From Asparagopsis taxiformis (Eukaryota; Rhodophyta; Florideophyceae; Bonnemaisoniales; Bonnemaisoniaceae): a stretch of 64,000 nucleotides of DNA. The stretch lies in NCBI GenBank assembly GCA_030407315.1, contig JALQPE010000541.1, forward strand, positions 17,217 to 81,216. The letters run 5' to 3'. Shown here piece after piece: positions 11,601 to 21,359 of this stretch. Under the pieces are notes generated by a model. That model made no database searches. It was not told the origin of the DNA and worked only from the letters and a program-made list of their open reading frames with translations. The number at the start of each line of letters is the position of its first letter. Position 1 is the first letter of the stretch. The position numbers and the translations under genes were made by a program.

Positions 11601-13489
11601 TGCTGCGTGTAGCGACGTAGCCTTACTCGTACCGGGACTGCATTCGGCTGCAGCCTGATCTGCATCGGCTCGATGCTTACGGGTGGGTCAGATCCCAATC
11701 GCAGTCGGAATATATCAGCATGATGTGTTAGTATATGCTGCATACGTGGCCCCAAATTTACGGGCAATCCCGCTTCCATAGCCTCGTCATACATCCGCTT
11801 TAAATGTACATTAACACCATTAGGGTTATGCAGTCCAACATCCATTGCCTTATCAATGTCAAGGTCGTGGTCGTGGTAAGTTGCAGCATACTGATCTGTT
11901 GACGCATATGCATCAACTCGCTCTATGATAGAACCTTTCTTCTCCGTATGTTCGTCCAAGTATATCGCAGTCCCGCTCGACTCTGCAGTCACAAGCTGTG
12001 ACAAAGATCCAGCAGGCTCGATTTCATTTTCTTGCAAGCCACTTTCTGGCTCAAAAGAGATACCCGTCATATCTACGTCATTGTATTTCGCACGTACACG
12101 CAAGAGGTGTTGATCTAGATCAAATCCAAGTGTCTGCAATACTGGTCGCGATAACAGCACCTCATTCATAGGCTCCTTGAACACTAAGTATTCAACATTG
12201 CGCAACCTGAATGGGCCTTCCAAGGTTGATAGAGTCGTTGAAATTCTCGCTTTAGAATGTGCCGTGATAGTCATTGCATCATCATAACCGTCAACAGCCA
12301 ATCGCATCACAATTGGATCATTGAGTGGCAACATAGACACATATATGTTTTCCTTTGCCAACATCTTCAAATGTTCCTCTGAGAGTGCAGCATGATCTGC
12401 TCCGTAGTCCCCGGAAACGACAACTTCAACTTTGTCAGCCAATACGGCATTGATTCGACCCTTCTTATGAGCCTTTTTATCGCTTTTCATATGGTCACCT
12501 GACTGGGTATCATTTTCCATGCGCACGCGCTTAATTGTTGCCCCTGAGCTCTTCCGCCTAAAGTCCTCCAAAAGCTTACGCTTCTGTTCGGCAGTAGATT
12601 TTGTACACCACCTTATATAGTGTCTCTCTCCTGGACACGTTATGGTATTGAGGCAGAATGGAGCCGATGATGCTGGTCTGGCCAGGTTTGGATCACTTAC
12701 AACATCTTTTTCCGCTGTGCTTCTGGTCTCAATTTGTCTGTCTTTGGTAACAGACTGCCTCTTCCACGGCTTCCCTTTAACTTTGAAGCCGCTTCGTGAA
12801 GATGATGATCCCTGCTTGGTTGTCATACCGGTCGTTTCATTATTCCCATTGTCCGATACCTTGTGAAACTCTTCACATACAATAGCCTTCTCGACTACAT
12901 AATCGAAGAACCCTTTCCAGTCCTTCCTCAAATCAGTCTTATGCAGTTCCAGGTCATTCTCGACCTTATTCTTGAGTGCTGCTGGCCGCAAAACCTTGCA
13001 TATGTGCTGTACGGCTAGCTTTGGATTACTTTCAATTATTTCTTGTAGTTTATATTCCTCCAGGAATGATATATAGTCCGTGAACAGAGCTATGATCCTC
13101 AGCTTCGGATCGGTTTCAGCCATGTCTGTTCGAACTTTCTTTTTAAGCATCGACTGCAGCTCCTCTGCAGTGACATTCTCCAGCGCATCTTCCAATTGCA
13201 ATTCCAACCACTTCTTTAGAGAAACATCTGACAGCTCTGACACTTGCTGTACTCCTTCAAATGTTCCTAATTGCACTAGTGCCTTCAACAGTTTGAAATC
13301 AACTGAGTTAGTAAGTGATATCGGTTTGAATGTGCTTCCTTGCTCTTCAGCATCCTTTGCCCTGAGCAAATATTGTTCTCGCTGTGCGAGAAAAGTTTGG
13401 ATCGACTTGCTTCCCAGCCTCCGTAGTTCTGGGTGCTTGAGTGGTGCGAACAGTGTCGTACTGCTCTGTGCTTCACCTTCTGATCCCAT
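8618..13489 (-). CDS. Gypsy Gag-Pol polyprotein, 1623 residues
   Basis: Single-frame polyprotein starting at the ATG at 13487-13489. Approximate residues: Gag 1-340 with a CPGERHYIRWC cysteine pair (285-295); protease-like region 345-480 with DYGAD at 361, an unusual form of the aspartic-protease loop; reverse transcriptase 640-830 with TDLRPVN and the active site LWLDD (D774, D775); RNase H 930-1075 beginning FTDAS (D938); integrase HHCC zinc finger (H1160, H1166, C1196, C1199), then D1228, D1286 (VSDRGSHF) and E1322 (NGTVERV); chromodomain about 1528-1585 (VSWRGFSHEEPTWEP). The chromodomain suggests targeting to modified chromatin. The stop lies 51 bp inside the 3' LTR. No frameshift or stop interrupts it, so the copy may be competent. 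Confidence 0.95.
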   Translation of the reverse strand: MGSEGEAQSSTTLFAPLKHPELRRLGSKSIQTFLAQREQYLLRAKDAEEQGSTFKPISLTNSVDFKLLKALVQLGTFEGVQQVSELSDVSLKKWLELQLEDALENVTAEELQSMLKKKVRTDMAETDPKLRIIALFTDYISFLEEYKLQEIIESNPKLAVQHICKVLRPAALKNKVENDLELHKTDLRKDWKGFFDYVVEKAIVCEEFHKVSDNGNNETTGMTTKQGSSSSRSGFKVKGKPWKRQSVTKDRQIETRSTAEKDVVSDPNLARPASSAPFCLNTITCPGERHYIRWCTKSTAEQKRKLLEDFRRKSSGATIKRVRMENDTQSGDHMKSDKKAHKKGRINAVLADKVEVVVSGDYGADHAALSEEHLKMLAKENIYVSMLPLNDPIVMRLAVDGYDDAMTITAHSKARISTTLSTLEGPFRLRNVEYLVFKEPMNEVLLSRPVLQTLGFDLDQHLLRVRAKYNDVDMTGISFEPESGLQENEIEPAGSLSQLVTAESSGTAIYLDEHTEKKGSIIERVDAYASTDQYAATYHDHDLDIDKAMDVGLHNPNGVNVHLKRMYDEAMEAGLPVNLGPRMQHILTHHADIFRLRLGSDPPVSIEPMQIRLQPNAVPVRVRLRRYTQQQHDFLTKKVSQLEQLGLVRKNNQSAWACAPLLVPKKGPEMFRFTTDLRPVNKVTIPYAWPMPNVESVLARLADRRCFATIDLCQGYWQLPLAEDAQECQSFITPDGVYTPTRVMHGQRNAVAYCQSSVQHICEPIMENLLLWLDDILIHATTASELLDVMERFFALCKQFNLKLHAAKCHLFMTKVRWCGRIISSNGVKMDPSRMEALLRMPYPKTCDQLQQFICAAGWMRTGIPQFTTVIEPLAVLMEEIYKIAGTRKKRRLTKYALDANGWNHTHREAFENVKQALAKSVVLAHPSASKLICLFTDASDKHWSGILTQVPPNDIDLPFAEQKHQPLAFLSGSFHGASSRWSTPEKEAAAIIYSVQRLDYLLMRPEGFHIFTDHSNLIFIFNPETAATRLNRASFSKVQRWGMILAQYQYTIIHISGEQNCWADLLSRWGATEPRNKDAEQEHMRVASLCRAPLSPEYDPDFTWPNKEDFLASQAAVDDAEKLTNVLSIQDGLLKTNSGAIFIPSNDTHMQLRVCVIGHCGKAGHRGFDSTHEAIKSCFYWPSLRADVRHFCKSCLHCLATSGSQRIERPRGHAIHATKVNEVIHFDFLYMGASDTKDQYVMIIKDDLSNYTWLQASREADAFSASIALLKWFAALGTPRIWVSDRGSHFKNKLVDYINRAMHCQHHFTTPNTPHANGTVERVCREVLRCCRALLSEFRLKETEWPHVLHIVQSVLNNSVVASLGNRAPITVFTGREPDSPLKFLLPPAVAKPRAIAEVKLLQSIKIEGLHKSLEAIHRDVTERKTKQRCADVKRHNAKTFVHETNFDVGDFVLVAKRLNKDGHKLQMQWLGPQRVLREESEWVYECEDLINGKVSLVHANRLKFYADSQLNVTQELLDTIDHNDRHYNTVSRLLDLRYNRAKKCYEVQVSWRGFSHEEPTWEPIYNMEEDIPDMLRKFLESYPDKGKVQRALSSLAGVARTEREECRPAKPGPTELANDIE

Positions 13490-13530
13490 TGTATTACCAG
13501 ACTGGATGGAAATACCGGATGTTCACTTGC

Positions 13531-13542
13531 TAGTGATCACTA
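13531..13542. promoter_or_regulatory. Palindrome at the 5' LTR junction where a primer site is expected
   Basis: TAGTGATCACTA spans the inner edge of the right (5') LTR. On the minus strand the LTR is followed by GTGATCACTAGCAAGTG, which does not begin with TGG and which I cannot match to a tRNA 3' end. The priming mechanism is therefore unclear. Confidence 0.4.
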
Positions 13543-13938
13543 TAGCTGGAACAGCCTTAGCTGTGTTCCTTTAATCAGTCTGTTAGGGCTCCTGAGCCCG
13601 CTTAGCTTTTATTTTCCTTCTACCATCGCTGCCTTGGTGTATTTATAACCCGAACATCTTCTACTACTGCCGCGTGGTGCTTGTGATGACAAGCAGTGTG
13701 CTGTACTGATTCCGGGATCGTTTCAGCTGCTGTAATAGTCATTCAGCATGGACGCATGCTGAATGGTACCGAACTCGAGTGTATATTGAATAGGCCGTTA
13801 TTCTCCCGTTAATTAACGACATTGAATAATGTTATTAATTGGAGATCCATATATCAGTAATCCGGCACTGAAAACAACTTACCCCAATCATTCAATGTCA
13901 TTTGCCAATTCTGTTGGACCAGGTTTCGCCGGTCTACA
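13541..13938 (-). repeat. Gypsy LTR, right copy (5' LTR)
   Basis: 398 bp, identical by eye to 8271-8668, and followed by the target duplication TGCC at 13939-13942. It should hold the promoter for the leftward transcript. Confidence 0.93.
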
Positions 13939-13942
13939 TGCC

Positions 13943-14411
13943 CTTCAGTGACCGTCTGTCCTGATGAAATGTGTGTTTGTATCGACTGCCCGGATTGTTT
14001 CGTCCCGGATAGTACTGCACCGGGTGGATGTCGTCCGGATAACTCGAATCCATTGTGCGAACCATGCGGCAGTGATGGAAATGATCGATGCAGGGCTGCA
14101 ACGGGCGATCAGAGCTTCAAATGGTAAGTGACATTCTTTGTGTATGTGAAGAGAGATATGTTTTTGATCGGTACTAACTACATTGTCATGTTTTGTGAAA
14201 CAGTTGTCCGCTCTCTTCTTCATGCAAGTCTACGACGATTCCGACGCGTGGAGTGTCGGTTGACGCGGTGACATTTATTTGCTCATCGAATTGTGGAGGA
14301 TGCGATAGTCTGGATAACCAGGGAGATCCTGTTGGATGCGCCTTCTTCCAGGCAATTTCCTTGGCTCCTGATACCGATCCCACGACCACCGAAACCATTC
14401 CAGTCTGCTAG
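13943..14411 (+). pseudogene. Cysteine-rich secreted protein, 3' part with a spliceosomal intron
   Basis: Continuation of the gene begun at 7310. Read in the pre-insertion frame, codons run without a stop from the LTR edge to the intron at 14124, and after splicing to TAG at 14409-14411, adding about 129 residues. This part is also cysteine-rich (CVCIDCPDC, CEPCGSD, CGGCDS) and ends TIPVC. Intact frame and conserved cysteine density across the insertion show the gene was functional shortly before the gypsy element landed. Whether a chimeric or 5'-truncated product is still made cannot be told from sequence. Confidence 0.75.
14124..14203 (+). other. Spliceosomal intron, 80 nt
   Basis: Donor GTAAGTG at 14124, branch-point consensus TACTAAC at 14172-14178 and acceptor GAAACAG ending at 14203. 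Removing it joins the flanking codons in frame with a cysteine codon across the junction. The branch point matches the yeast-type optimum exactly. Confidence 0.88.
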
Positions 14412-16895
14412 GTGGAGGAGGACTTATGACATCGCATGCAAAATTAATCTTCTGGTCAAAATTCCGTAGTACAATTGTTGCTAGGGTTGTGGAACGTATA
14501 AAACCTAGATGAGGTTTCTGTTGGCTCGCTATCTTTTATGAACGACTTTTGAGATAGCCGTAACTACGACCGAGAACGTGAGTTGTTCCGGCGCAGGCAA
14601 TAGAACATGGATGAGAGCTAGTTGTATGGAAATTCGAAACGTTAAAACAATGAAGCAATGTGAGACAGACTTGTTTTCATTCCACAGCACCTCCGTCTAA
14701 TACGTGCCGGTGAGTCGAGAGCAATTGATGAGAGATGGGTATTCTGCGCTATGTGGTGCAGTTGAATGAGATGGTTGGTCGTTGTGAATGATACTGTAGT
14801 CGCACTACCAGTATATGAATATCTTGCAGGCCCATGAGATGCTGGCAAGACGTCTTCAGGATTCGCTCCAAACTTTCTAAGCGATGAACGCGAGTATTAA
14901 CTTGAACACGTTGAGTGTGTTTAAGATCGAGTTCCATTCATGCTCCAGAATTATGCGACATGCGTAACGACAGCACTGGACTGCTTATCGGTCCCCATCC
15001 CCATGGGTACTTCTGCACGTGTTCCGTTAATGGATTTTTCTGCACGTGGACAATTTTTCGGATGATCACACCTCCGTGTCATTGCATTGCAGTACAAGAC
15101 TGACAGTTTATAAGCCGCCACTCGCTGTCACTGGCAATCACGATAAATATCAACGACATATAATTTAACTGACGCTCAACCATGAACGCAATCTTCGTTC
15201 TAAGCAAGGTCCCTGAAGTAGGTTCTGGCTTTCTCGCCCAGACGTGACATGTCAGGCGTGACGTCGTTCTGCGCATTTAACCATTTAGCCAATTTCCGAA
15301 AACGGCAAGTACCTTGAAACTCAAAGCTTGCCCACGTCCGAAAAACTCGCCAATCAGCCCGCTCCGACCAATGGAACCGGCCCAGGCCGCCGATGTTTGC
15401 CCGTCACCATCAGCGTCCACGGTTCTGATATTGACATCTTCACCTTGCTGTCTCCGACCAGTTCCAGTCAAACGCGTGGAAGTGATAACCCTACTGATGG
15501 ATCTAACCTGGAAGTTGGAGATCTCTCACCTCAATTGGAATCATCCAGAGATAGGTTAGGGCCCAATACTTTAATGGTAGATATAACGCGCCCTCTAAAA
15601 CCAAAGCAAGAAGGAGAACAACATCAAAAATATTACCCCCAACCCAAACAAATCGCCAAGGCGAATACCAGAGACAAGTCTCTACCTCTCTCAATGAAGA
15701 AATCCCCGTTTCCAGGGAAGCACAGCCTCACCTTCAAGGAGGCACAAAACAGTCCAAAGGGAGCATGATTACCTGCAGTGCGTCACTGCTTGCACAGAAG
15801 CCCTCCACAAAACGTGTGTAGCGCTTTCTGGCTCCCATCCCCGACTGAAAAACTCACAACCCCACATCAGAGGGAGATTGATTAGAATATTGCAAGTGTG
15901 ACTAATAGGGATATACAGAGCTGTGGCAGGAGAGAAAATGATATAGACGGTATTAGTTATGGAGTCAGTAAATTGCGTTGTTTAGTCATTGTTGGAGAGT
16001 GGACTGTGCAACCAGTTCATTTAGAAGCGTATTGATCGTGTGAGATGAAGTATTTTTCGGAGATATCAACGGTATCCTATCGATGAGATTTCGATCAATG
16101 CAGCTAGGAGAAAAATACATGATTCCGAGAATAGAGGTTGAGGCTGCTTAGCAACAAATTTTCCGCCATGTTCACCATTCTCTCTGATCAGCTGTGAAAA
16201 ACGCACAGCAGCACCTGTCGGCTTACAGATTAGTTGAGTAAACGCACAAGCAGCCACTTGAATTGATTGCATGTGCATCGTTACTACTGACGCATGCTTG
16301 ACCTCTGTCTCGTCCATCAGCCTTCATCTGCACGTTTTCACCTCGCGGATCATTGCGGGCTCGGTCAGCAGGCGTGGAACACATTCATTGCAAAGTGCTC
16401 GGGCACCCGACGCACGAGACTGGCAACACACTTGCATACTGGCGCTCTATTCCTTCCTCCGCACTGCCTCTCGACACGAGATATCGGCGGGGCGTACGAT
16501 CGGGGAGGACGAATTGCGCGGTTGCTTCGAAAGTGGGAAGGTTTGAATTTGAAAAAATTTGCGGTTTCGGGATCGGCGAAATGCTCGACGTCTCGTCTGA
16601 TAGGTCGCGTTTGGGCGAGAATGTCCAAGCAGGATCAGCTGCGCTCGGGGTGTTTTTTGGTTTGGCTTTTTGTATTTTTGTTCAATAGTATTCTGCCAAG
16701 TTGTGTTGTCGGGTATGAATTGTTGTGATTGGCCGAAATTGCGACACTTACTGTAGAGTGCAGATTGTTGTCATGCCTTGTCGCACGCACACGTTTGGTA
16801 AAGGAACACAGCAAGGTGGTTATTTTTCTCCACACCAACATATGATACAGTACAGCTTATTCCGAGGCGGCAAGCCTTTTCTGTCACGACAGTAG
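14412..16895. other. Intergenic, 2.5 kb, no convincing gene
   Basis: A 146-codon plus-strand frame at 15328-15768 is rich in Ser, Pro, Lys and Gln and has no motif I recognise; it may be chance or an old remnant. Overlapping frames in all three plus-strand phases at 16271-16728 do not look like a gene. The segment ends at the left edge of the Harbinger element. Confidence 0.4.
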
Positions 16896-17693
16896 ACGAA
16901 TTCTGGAGTTCCCATATGGGAATATACGGAAATGGCATGGGAATTTTGTGCGCATGGCTGGGCAGAGGGAGCGGTGTTCGCACGGAGCCTTTGTTTATCA
17001 CACGCTGCCCAGGGAGCATGTGCAAACCTTACAGTAAAGACAAATGGCATGAATAGTTTTAGGAATTGTGTTACGGTGATTTCAATGCTAAGTAAAAGAG
17101 TCACGGTTCTTCGTGCACTCGTAACGCGTCAAGTGAAAGACAGTTGTCTCGAAATCTCGACTCTGGGATATGAGCTCGTATCTCAACGAGATCGTGTGCG
17201 GATGTAGCTACATACAGCGTTCAGATGACATACGCTGCGGGCAGCCACGCAGGATGTTTCACATCAACCTTCTATCTACTTCATCACTCCAATCATTTTC
17301 TGCTTTGAAGTGGCCCAGATACCAGTGCAGCTACATTGGTCGTGATTATCGTAGCTGCATTGTCTGTGTCATTCTTTCGCAATCGAAAGGCGCAAGTCGG
17401 AAACCGCAAGTTCACAGCACAATGGCGCTATCTTGAATCAAACAATAGAAATGCACTGCGTTTATGAGACAGACAACAAGGCGAATCTTGTACACGAAAA
17501 AGAAGCCAGCACATCGCGTGTGGAGGGTACATCTCATCGTGCAATTTGCCACCAATCTAAGATATGAACTGCATATACCAACGAGCTTTTCGAAGAGTGA
17601 CGGCTGCACAGAAAAACAAACCCCTGCAGTCGAAACTACCCGACGATAGTCGATGATGTGAAGGATGCAGAGAAAGGTGTGACAGACAGGTAC
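16896..17693 (+). repeat. Left terminal inverted repeat of Harbinger element, about 798 bp
   Basis: Near-perfect inverse of 24919-25717; similarity stops at GACAGACAGGTAC near 17693. The same small peptides can be read in both copies because of the inversion; they are not genes. Confidence 0.9.
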
Positions 17694-17999
17694 AAATGAA
17701 AGCAGAGGGAAGTTCTCGCATGTGTCCTGGATCGAAATTAAGCCTAACGAAATGTATTATAAGTGCAATTGATCTCGAATCACGATTGAAAGTGGTGTAG
17801 TCCCAGCCCATCACTGAGTGAGGAGTAAAATGGTGTTTCAGGGGAGAGAATGGAATACAACAGAGCACTAGAAGTTTATCAATTATATCATTTTCCATTG
17901 AAGGAAAGTGTTAGCAGAGGCTTTCATAGACAGGAACATATAAAGAGAGAGGGGTTGAGAGCTAGTACGTGTTGAAAAGAGGCTCATCATTGCAAAGGA

Positions 18000-19517
18000 A
18001 TGGAAAGAAGAAACGCAGGATCCCTGAGAGTTACCGAACTTTTGAATCAGGATGATAACGACTCTCATTTTGATGGTTCCGTACTGATGGAAAATGGAAA
18101 TGTATACGGGCATGTGGAGGTGGCGGGACAAGGTGATGGACTAGGAGAACAAGAAAAATTGTACAGAGAGAGTGGCATACAATTTGAGGATGAGAATGTT
18201 GCATCCATTGGTGTGCAAGTAATTGAATGGAATGATAAAGCTCCTTTTACAACTATATTTGATTCAAGAACCGACAAAAATGAAAAAAGAGATGCATTAA
18301 GGCTCCGTCCAAGGGTTGGAAGCAGCGGAGACAGCTTTTTGCCTTCACAAACTCCAATTGCAACAAGAAATGACGCAAAAAGTCAAAAGAATGTACTAAG
18401 TAATGACATAATCAGTGGATCAGAAGATGATAGTGGAAAAGAAGTCTTACCTGTGATTTCACAATCTCAAAGGCGTAGAGCACAACGACGCTTCAATGGT
18501 GAAATGGATTTTCTGCTAATGGAAGAAGTGCTAAAGCAGAATGCACATGTATGCAATAGAGGAAAGGTGCAAGCGGCTTTTGAGACTGTTGCATCATGCT
18601 TGAATTCGTCAACAGAATTCAGAAACACAGTGAGAGAAGACATAGAAACCAGGAATAGTAATCGCGGTAGAAGACATCGTGGGACTGTTCAAGTATGGAA
18701 GACAGATATGTCGCATTGTAAGGAACGTTTCAGTAAGAACATGGATCGGTTTAGAAATGGAACGATAGGAGATGATTGCCATGATGAGTTACAGGAAAGA
18801 CTAATCGTCGTATGCCGCAGAATTTTGGAAGAAGTAGAAGCAAGGAAGGCCGAAAGAAAGGCAAGACATGAAGAAGATGTGAGGCGAAGGGATGAATTAG
18901 AGCTTGGAGGCACCGAGGCGTGTGAAATGGCGATGAGAAGGCGTTCACAGGCTGTGAGAAACATGGCAATAAGTGATGCCGGGAGTAGCGAAAGGCAGGG
19001 AGCATCAGAACGGGAGGATGAACGAGGAAAGAAAGGCAATGTAGAAGGTGATTTGGAAATGGACATTTCGAACAGGAGAGTAGTGAAACGGGTAAGAGAA
19101 CCGGATACACTTTCGGTACTATTTCATGCGTTAGATAACTCTGAAGAGAACCGGAATGCTCTTGCAAAACGTCAAGACGAAAGAGAGGCAAAGAGACTTA
19201 CCATGGAAATCAGGAGAGCCGAAGTGGAGTCCCGACAGCGTGAAGATCGATTGCAGCATGAAAGGGATATATTGGCGCTGGAAAGGGACAAGTTAAACGC
19301 TGAGATCGAAAAAGGTAAATCGTCGACTGCTGAGCTAGAACTAGAACACAAGAAATTGGAGTTTGAGGAGAAGAAGTTGGCGGCGAAAATAGAAAGGGAT
19401 CGTCTGGACGCTGAAGAGCGCAAAAATCGTATGGAAGCTCAATTGATTAGAGAAAAAGAAGACGCGGAAGACCGGCGCGCTTTTCGCGAAATGATGTTCA
19501 AGAGGTTTCATGATTAG
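18000..19517 (+). CDS. Harbinger-associated Myb/SANT-like DNA-binding protein, coiled coil
   Basis: Second protein of PIF/Harbinger elements; in known systems the Myb-like partner binds the transposon ends and helps bring the transposase into the nucleus. ATG at 18000, 505 residues. A trihelix/SANT-like segment lies at about residues 157-255 (RAQRRFNGEMDFLLMEEVLK ... VWKTDMSHCKERF). From about 270 the protein is highly charged, rich in Glu, Arg and Lys, with long coiled-coil heptads to the C-terminus. The family call rests mainly on context (same terminal repeats as the DDE transposase) plus the SANT-like helices. Codon use is AT-rich like the transposase and unlike the GC-rich cargo downstream. 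Confidence 0.7.
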   Translation: MERRNAGSLRVTELLNQDDNDSHFDGSVLMENGNVYGHVEVAGQGDGLGEQEKLYRESGIQFEDENVASIGVQVIEWNDKAPFTTIFDSRTDKNEKRDALRLRPRVGSSGDSFLPSQTPIATRNDAKSQKNVLSNDIISGSEDDSGKEVLPVISQSQRRRAQRRFNGEMDFLLMEEVLKQNAHVCNRGKVQAAFETVASCLNSSTEFRNTVREDIETRNSNRGRRHRGTVQVWKTDMSHCKERFSKNMDRFRNGTIGDDCHDELQERLIVVCRRILEEVEARKAERKARHEEDVRRRDELELGGTEACEMAMRRRSQAVRNMAISDAGSSERQGASEREDERGKKGNVEGDLEMDISNRRVVKRVREPDTLSVLFHALDNSEENRNALAKRQDEREAKRLTMEIRRAEVESRQREDRLQHERDILALERDKLNAEIEKGKSSTAELELEHKKLEFEEKKLAAKIERDRLDAEERKNRMEAQLIREKEDAEDRRAFREMMFKRFHD

Positions 19518-20048
19518 ATAATCTGGTGAAGGTATTGCAGCCAAACCGAGTGTTGCTTTAGCGAAGGAAGCTTTCCATGACTCTAGAAAGTTCTGAGTAA
19601 TGTAAAGTAAACATGCGGGAACTTGAGCATCCCCAATAACCTCTGCAATACAGTAAATTAGTTCTAGTATGTTTTCCCTCTCTCATTTTCCGCTGTCTGT
19701 AGCTGTCCAAGCGTAAAACTGAGAACATAACTGGCGTTCTCTCACTCTATCCCCGACATCTTCCCCTTCATTGCAGCGCGCATTTCCTCTTCCATTAGTC
19801 ATAGAATTTTAACGGTGCAATGTGCATCGAGGTCCATTATGCCTGTGTGGGGCACCAACGGGACCGATAGATTTGGTGTGCTGGTTGTGGCGGCGACAAT
19901 ATTGGGGGTAAATACACGATGAGAAGGTCGCCTCAAGCATTGAGGAGTTACTTCGGGGGGCCGAAATGGGCTGAACTGAACTGGACAAGACGGGACAGGA
20001 CGGAACGAAGAGCAAATGCATCAACTATAAGACATTACGTTTGCTGAA

Positions 20049-20300
20049 TCAAGCAATGTTACAACATGGAGTTTGGGGCGAGGTGCATGCCGCGCCCCTC
20101 CTAGGCTTCGGTAGTCGATCCCAGGCACTGCGCAGAGCTTCGTCAAAAATATCCTCGAGTCCCGGAGCGATTGGGGGAGTAGCTTGAGCACGTTCATATC
20201 GGGCTGGGTTATGTGCGGATGCGATGGGCAGACTGGCAATTAGTGGAATGAGAGTGGCGAAGAGGACCGCGCAAATGATCGGTGCAAAACTTGCGTTCAT
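20049..20300 (-). CDS. Possible small secreted protein (83 residues), Harbinger cargo
   Basis: Minus-strand frame from an ATG at 20298-20300. The first 29 residues form a convincing signal peptide (MNASFAPIICAVLFATLIP then LIASLPIASA), followed by a short mature part containing ARYERAQATPPIAPGLEDIF and ending with two cysteines in CCNIA. It lies in the GC-rich insert and points away from the plus-strand cargo gene, as if it shared a promoter region at about 20300-20790. No family is recognised, and it may be the first exon of a larger, truncated gene. Confidence 0.35.
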   Translation of the reverse strand: MNASFAPIICAVLFATLIPLIASLPIASAHNPARYERAQATPPIAPGLEDIFDEALRSAWDRLPKPRRGAACTSPQTPCCNIA

Positions 20301-20791
20301 TTGTTCGGATGGTGGTGGCAATTTGTTCAATTGGCGCTATGACAGTGATGGGACGCAAGCCATGACGTTGGGGAGCCTTAATTGGTGATGGTGATGACAA
20401 CAAATGTTGTCGTACTGAGGGCTGGTGCTGCCGCGGCGCGGCGTCAATGAGCACAGATGCGGTGCTGAGATTGACACTGCACCAGTATCCGACGTGATGT
20501 GTCGTGTCGTGTCTTTCTGTGCTTCGTTGCTGTCAAGTGTTGGTAATGACTGACGGTGCACGCAGGCAGACATGGACCTACACGACTGGATATGACCCAC
20601 GTCACTCTGCGTCTTGTTGGCAGACTTGACGGCGCTAGCGCTAGCCGCTGGTGAACAAACGTCAGCGCAGATCCAAACTTGAAAATAATTCCGTCTTTTC
20701 AAAATTAGCGCACACACACGCGCACGTCCAGATTCGTGCACCTCACTACGATCTGCAGCGGCAAGGATGCGCGAGCAGTCGAGCCCCAGTC

Positions 20792-21355
20792 ATGTGGCGC
20801 CCGGCATTGCGCCTCACATCATGCTCGCTGCGCCGCTGCGCGTTGAATCACGCTTTGCATGTGCCGCCGCTATCCCATCGCATGATTGTTACCGAGGGCC
20901 GGTCCTGGGTGGCGATGTTTCCGCAAGACGTGGCCGAGAACCTGTGTCTGCGCTTCCGCTCGCTGCGATGGTCGGGCGACGCGCGTGCCGCGCATCAAAT
21001 TCTTAAGAATGCCGGCGTGCATCAAAGTCGCGACGAGGCGGATTTAATCGAGCTTCTTCTCGTGCTTTTGAACACTGATGAATTCACCGGCCCGCGCGAA
21101 CGATTGAGCGCTATAGTGGACACCCTGTGTGCCTCCCCAACGGGCAGGCCCAAGGCCGCGTACAACATTGTGCCCAGTGAATGCACAAGAGAGGCTGCTC
21201 GTGTGTCGGACAATTCGCACGCCAAGCGTGATGTCATTCTTAAGACCGCTCTTTCCATGTGGTCAGAGTTGACCCAAATGACCAGTAAACCTGGCGTTCG
21301 TTCTGTTGCGTTGATGTATCGTATATGTGGCGATTGTAAACATATCAGACTATAA
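20792..21355 (+). CDS. Mitochondrion-targeted helical (PPR-like) protein, probably truncated
   Basis: The frame is open from 20651, but the first in-frame ATG is at 20792, giving 187 residues. The N-terminus (MWRPALRLTSCSLRRCALNH) is rich in Arg and hydroxylated residues and free of acids, as in a mitochondrial presequence. The remainder looks like paired helices (ENLCLRFRSLRWSGDARAAH, DEADLIELLLVLL, LKTALSMWSELTQM) and resembles pentatricopeptide repeats, but no unit is canonical. The 3' end overlaps the start region of the decarboxylase-like frame and stops abruptly at CGDCKHIRL, consistent with a 3'-truncated captured gene. GC-rich, unlike the transposon's own genes. Confidence 0.4.
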   Translation: MWRPALRLTSCSLRRCALNHALHVPPLSHRMIVTEGRSWVAMFPQDVAENLCLRFRSLRWSGDARAAHQILKNAGVHQSRDEADLIELLLVLLNTDEFTGPRERLSAIVDTLCASPTGRPKAAYNIVPSECTREAARVSDNSHAKRDVILKTALSMWSELTQMTSKPGVRSVALMYRICGDCKHIRL

Positions 21356-21359
21356 AGAG

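Larger units (their letters stand above)
8271..13938 (-). mobile_element. Ty3/gypsy LTR retrotransposon with chromodomain, recent insertion
   Basis: Two LTRs of 398 bp (8271-8668 and 13541-13938), identical by eye, are flanked by TGCC at 8267-8270 and 13939-13942. The element is transcribed leftwards. A polypurine tract (GAAAGAGAGGAG on the minus strand, 8669-8680) abuts the left, 3' LTR. One long frame (8618-13489) carries gag, protease, reverse transcriptase, RNase H, integrase and chromodomain in the order of Ty3/gypsy chromoviruses. Identical LTRs and an undamaged frame mean it inserted very recently. The LTR ends read TGTAGACC...CCAGCTATA, so the 3' terminus lacks the usual CA. Confidence 0.95.

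Noticed and set aside
15328..15768. 146-codon ORF as a gene
   Set aside because: No domain, low-complexity Ser/Pro/Lys composition and no promoter or conserved feature visible; left as unassigned.
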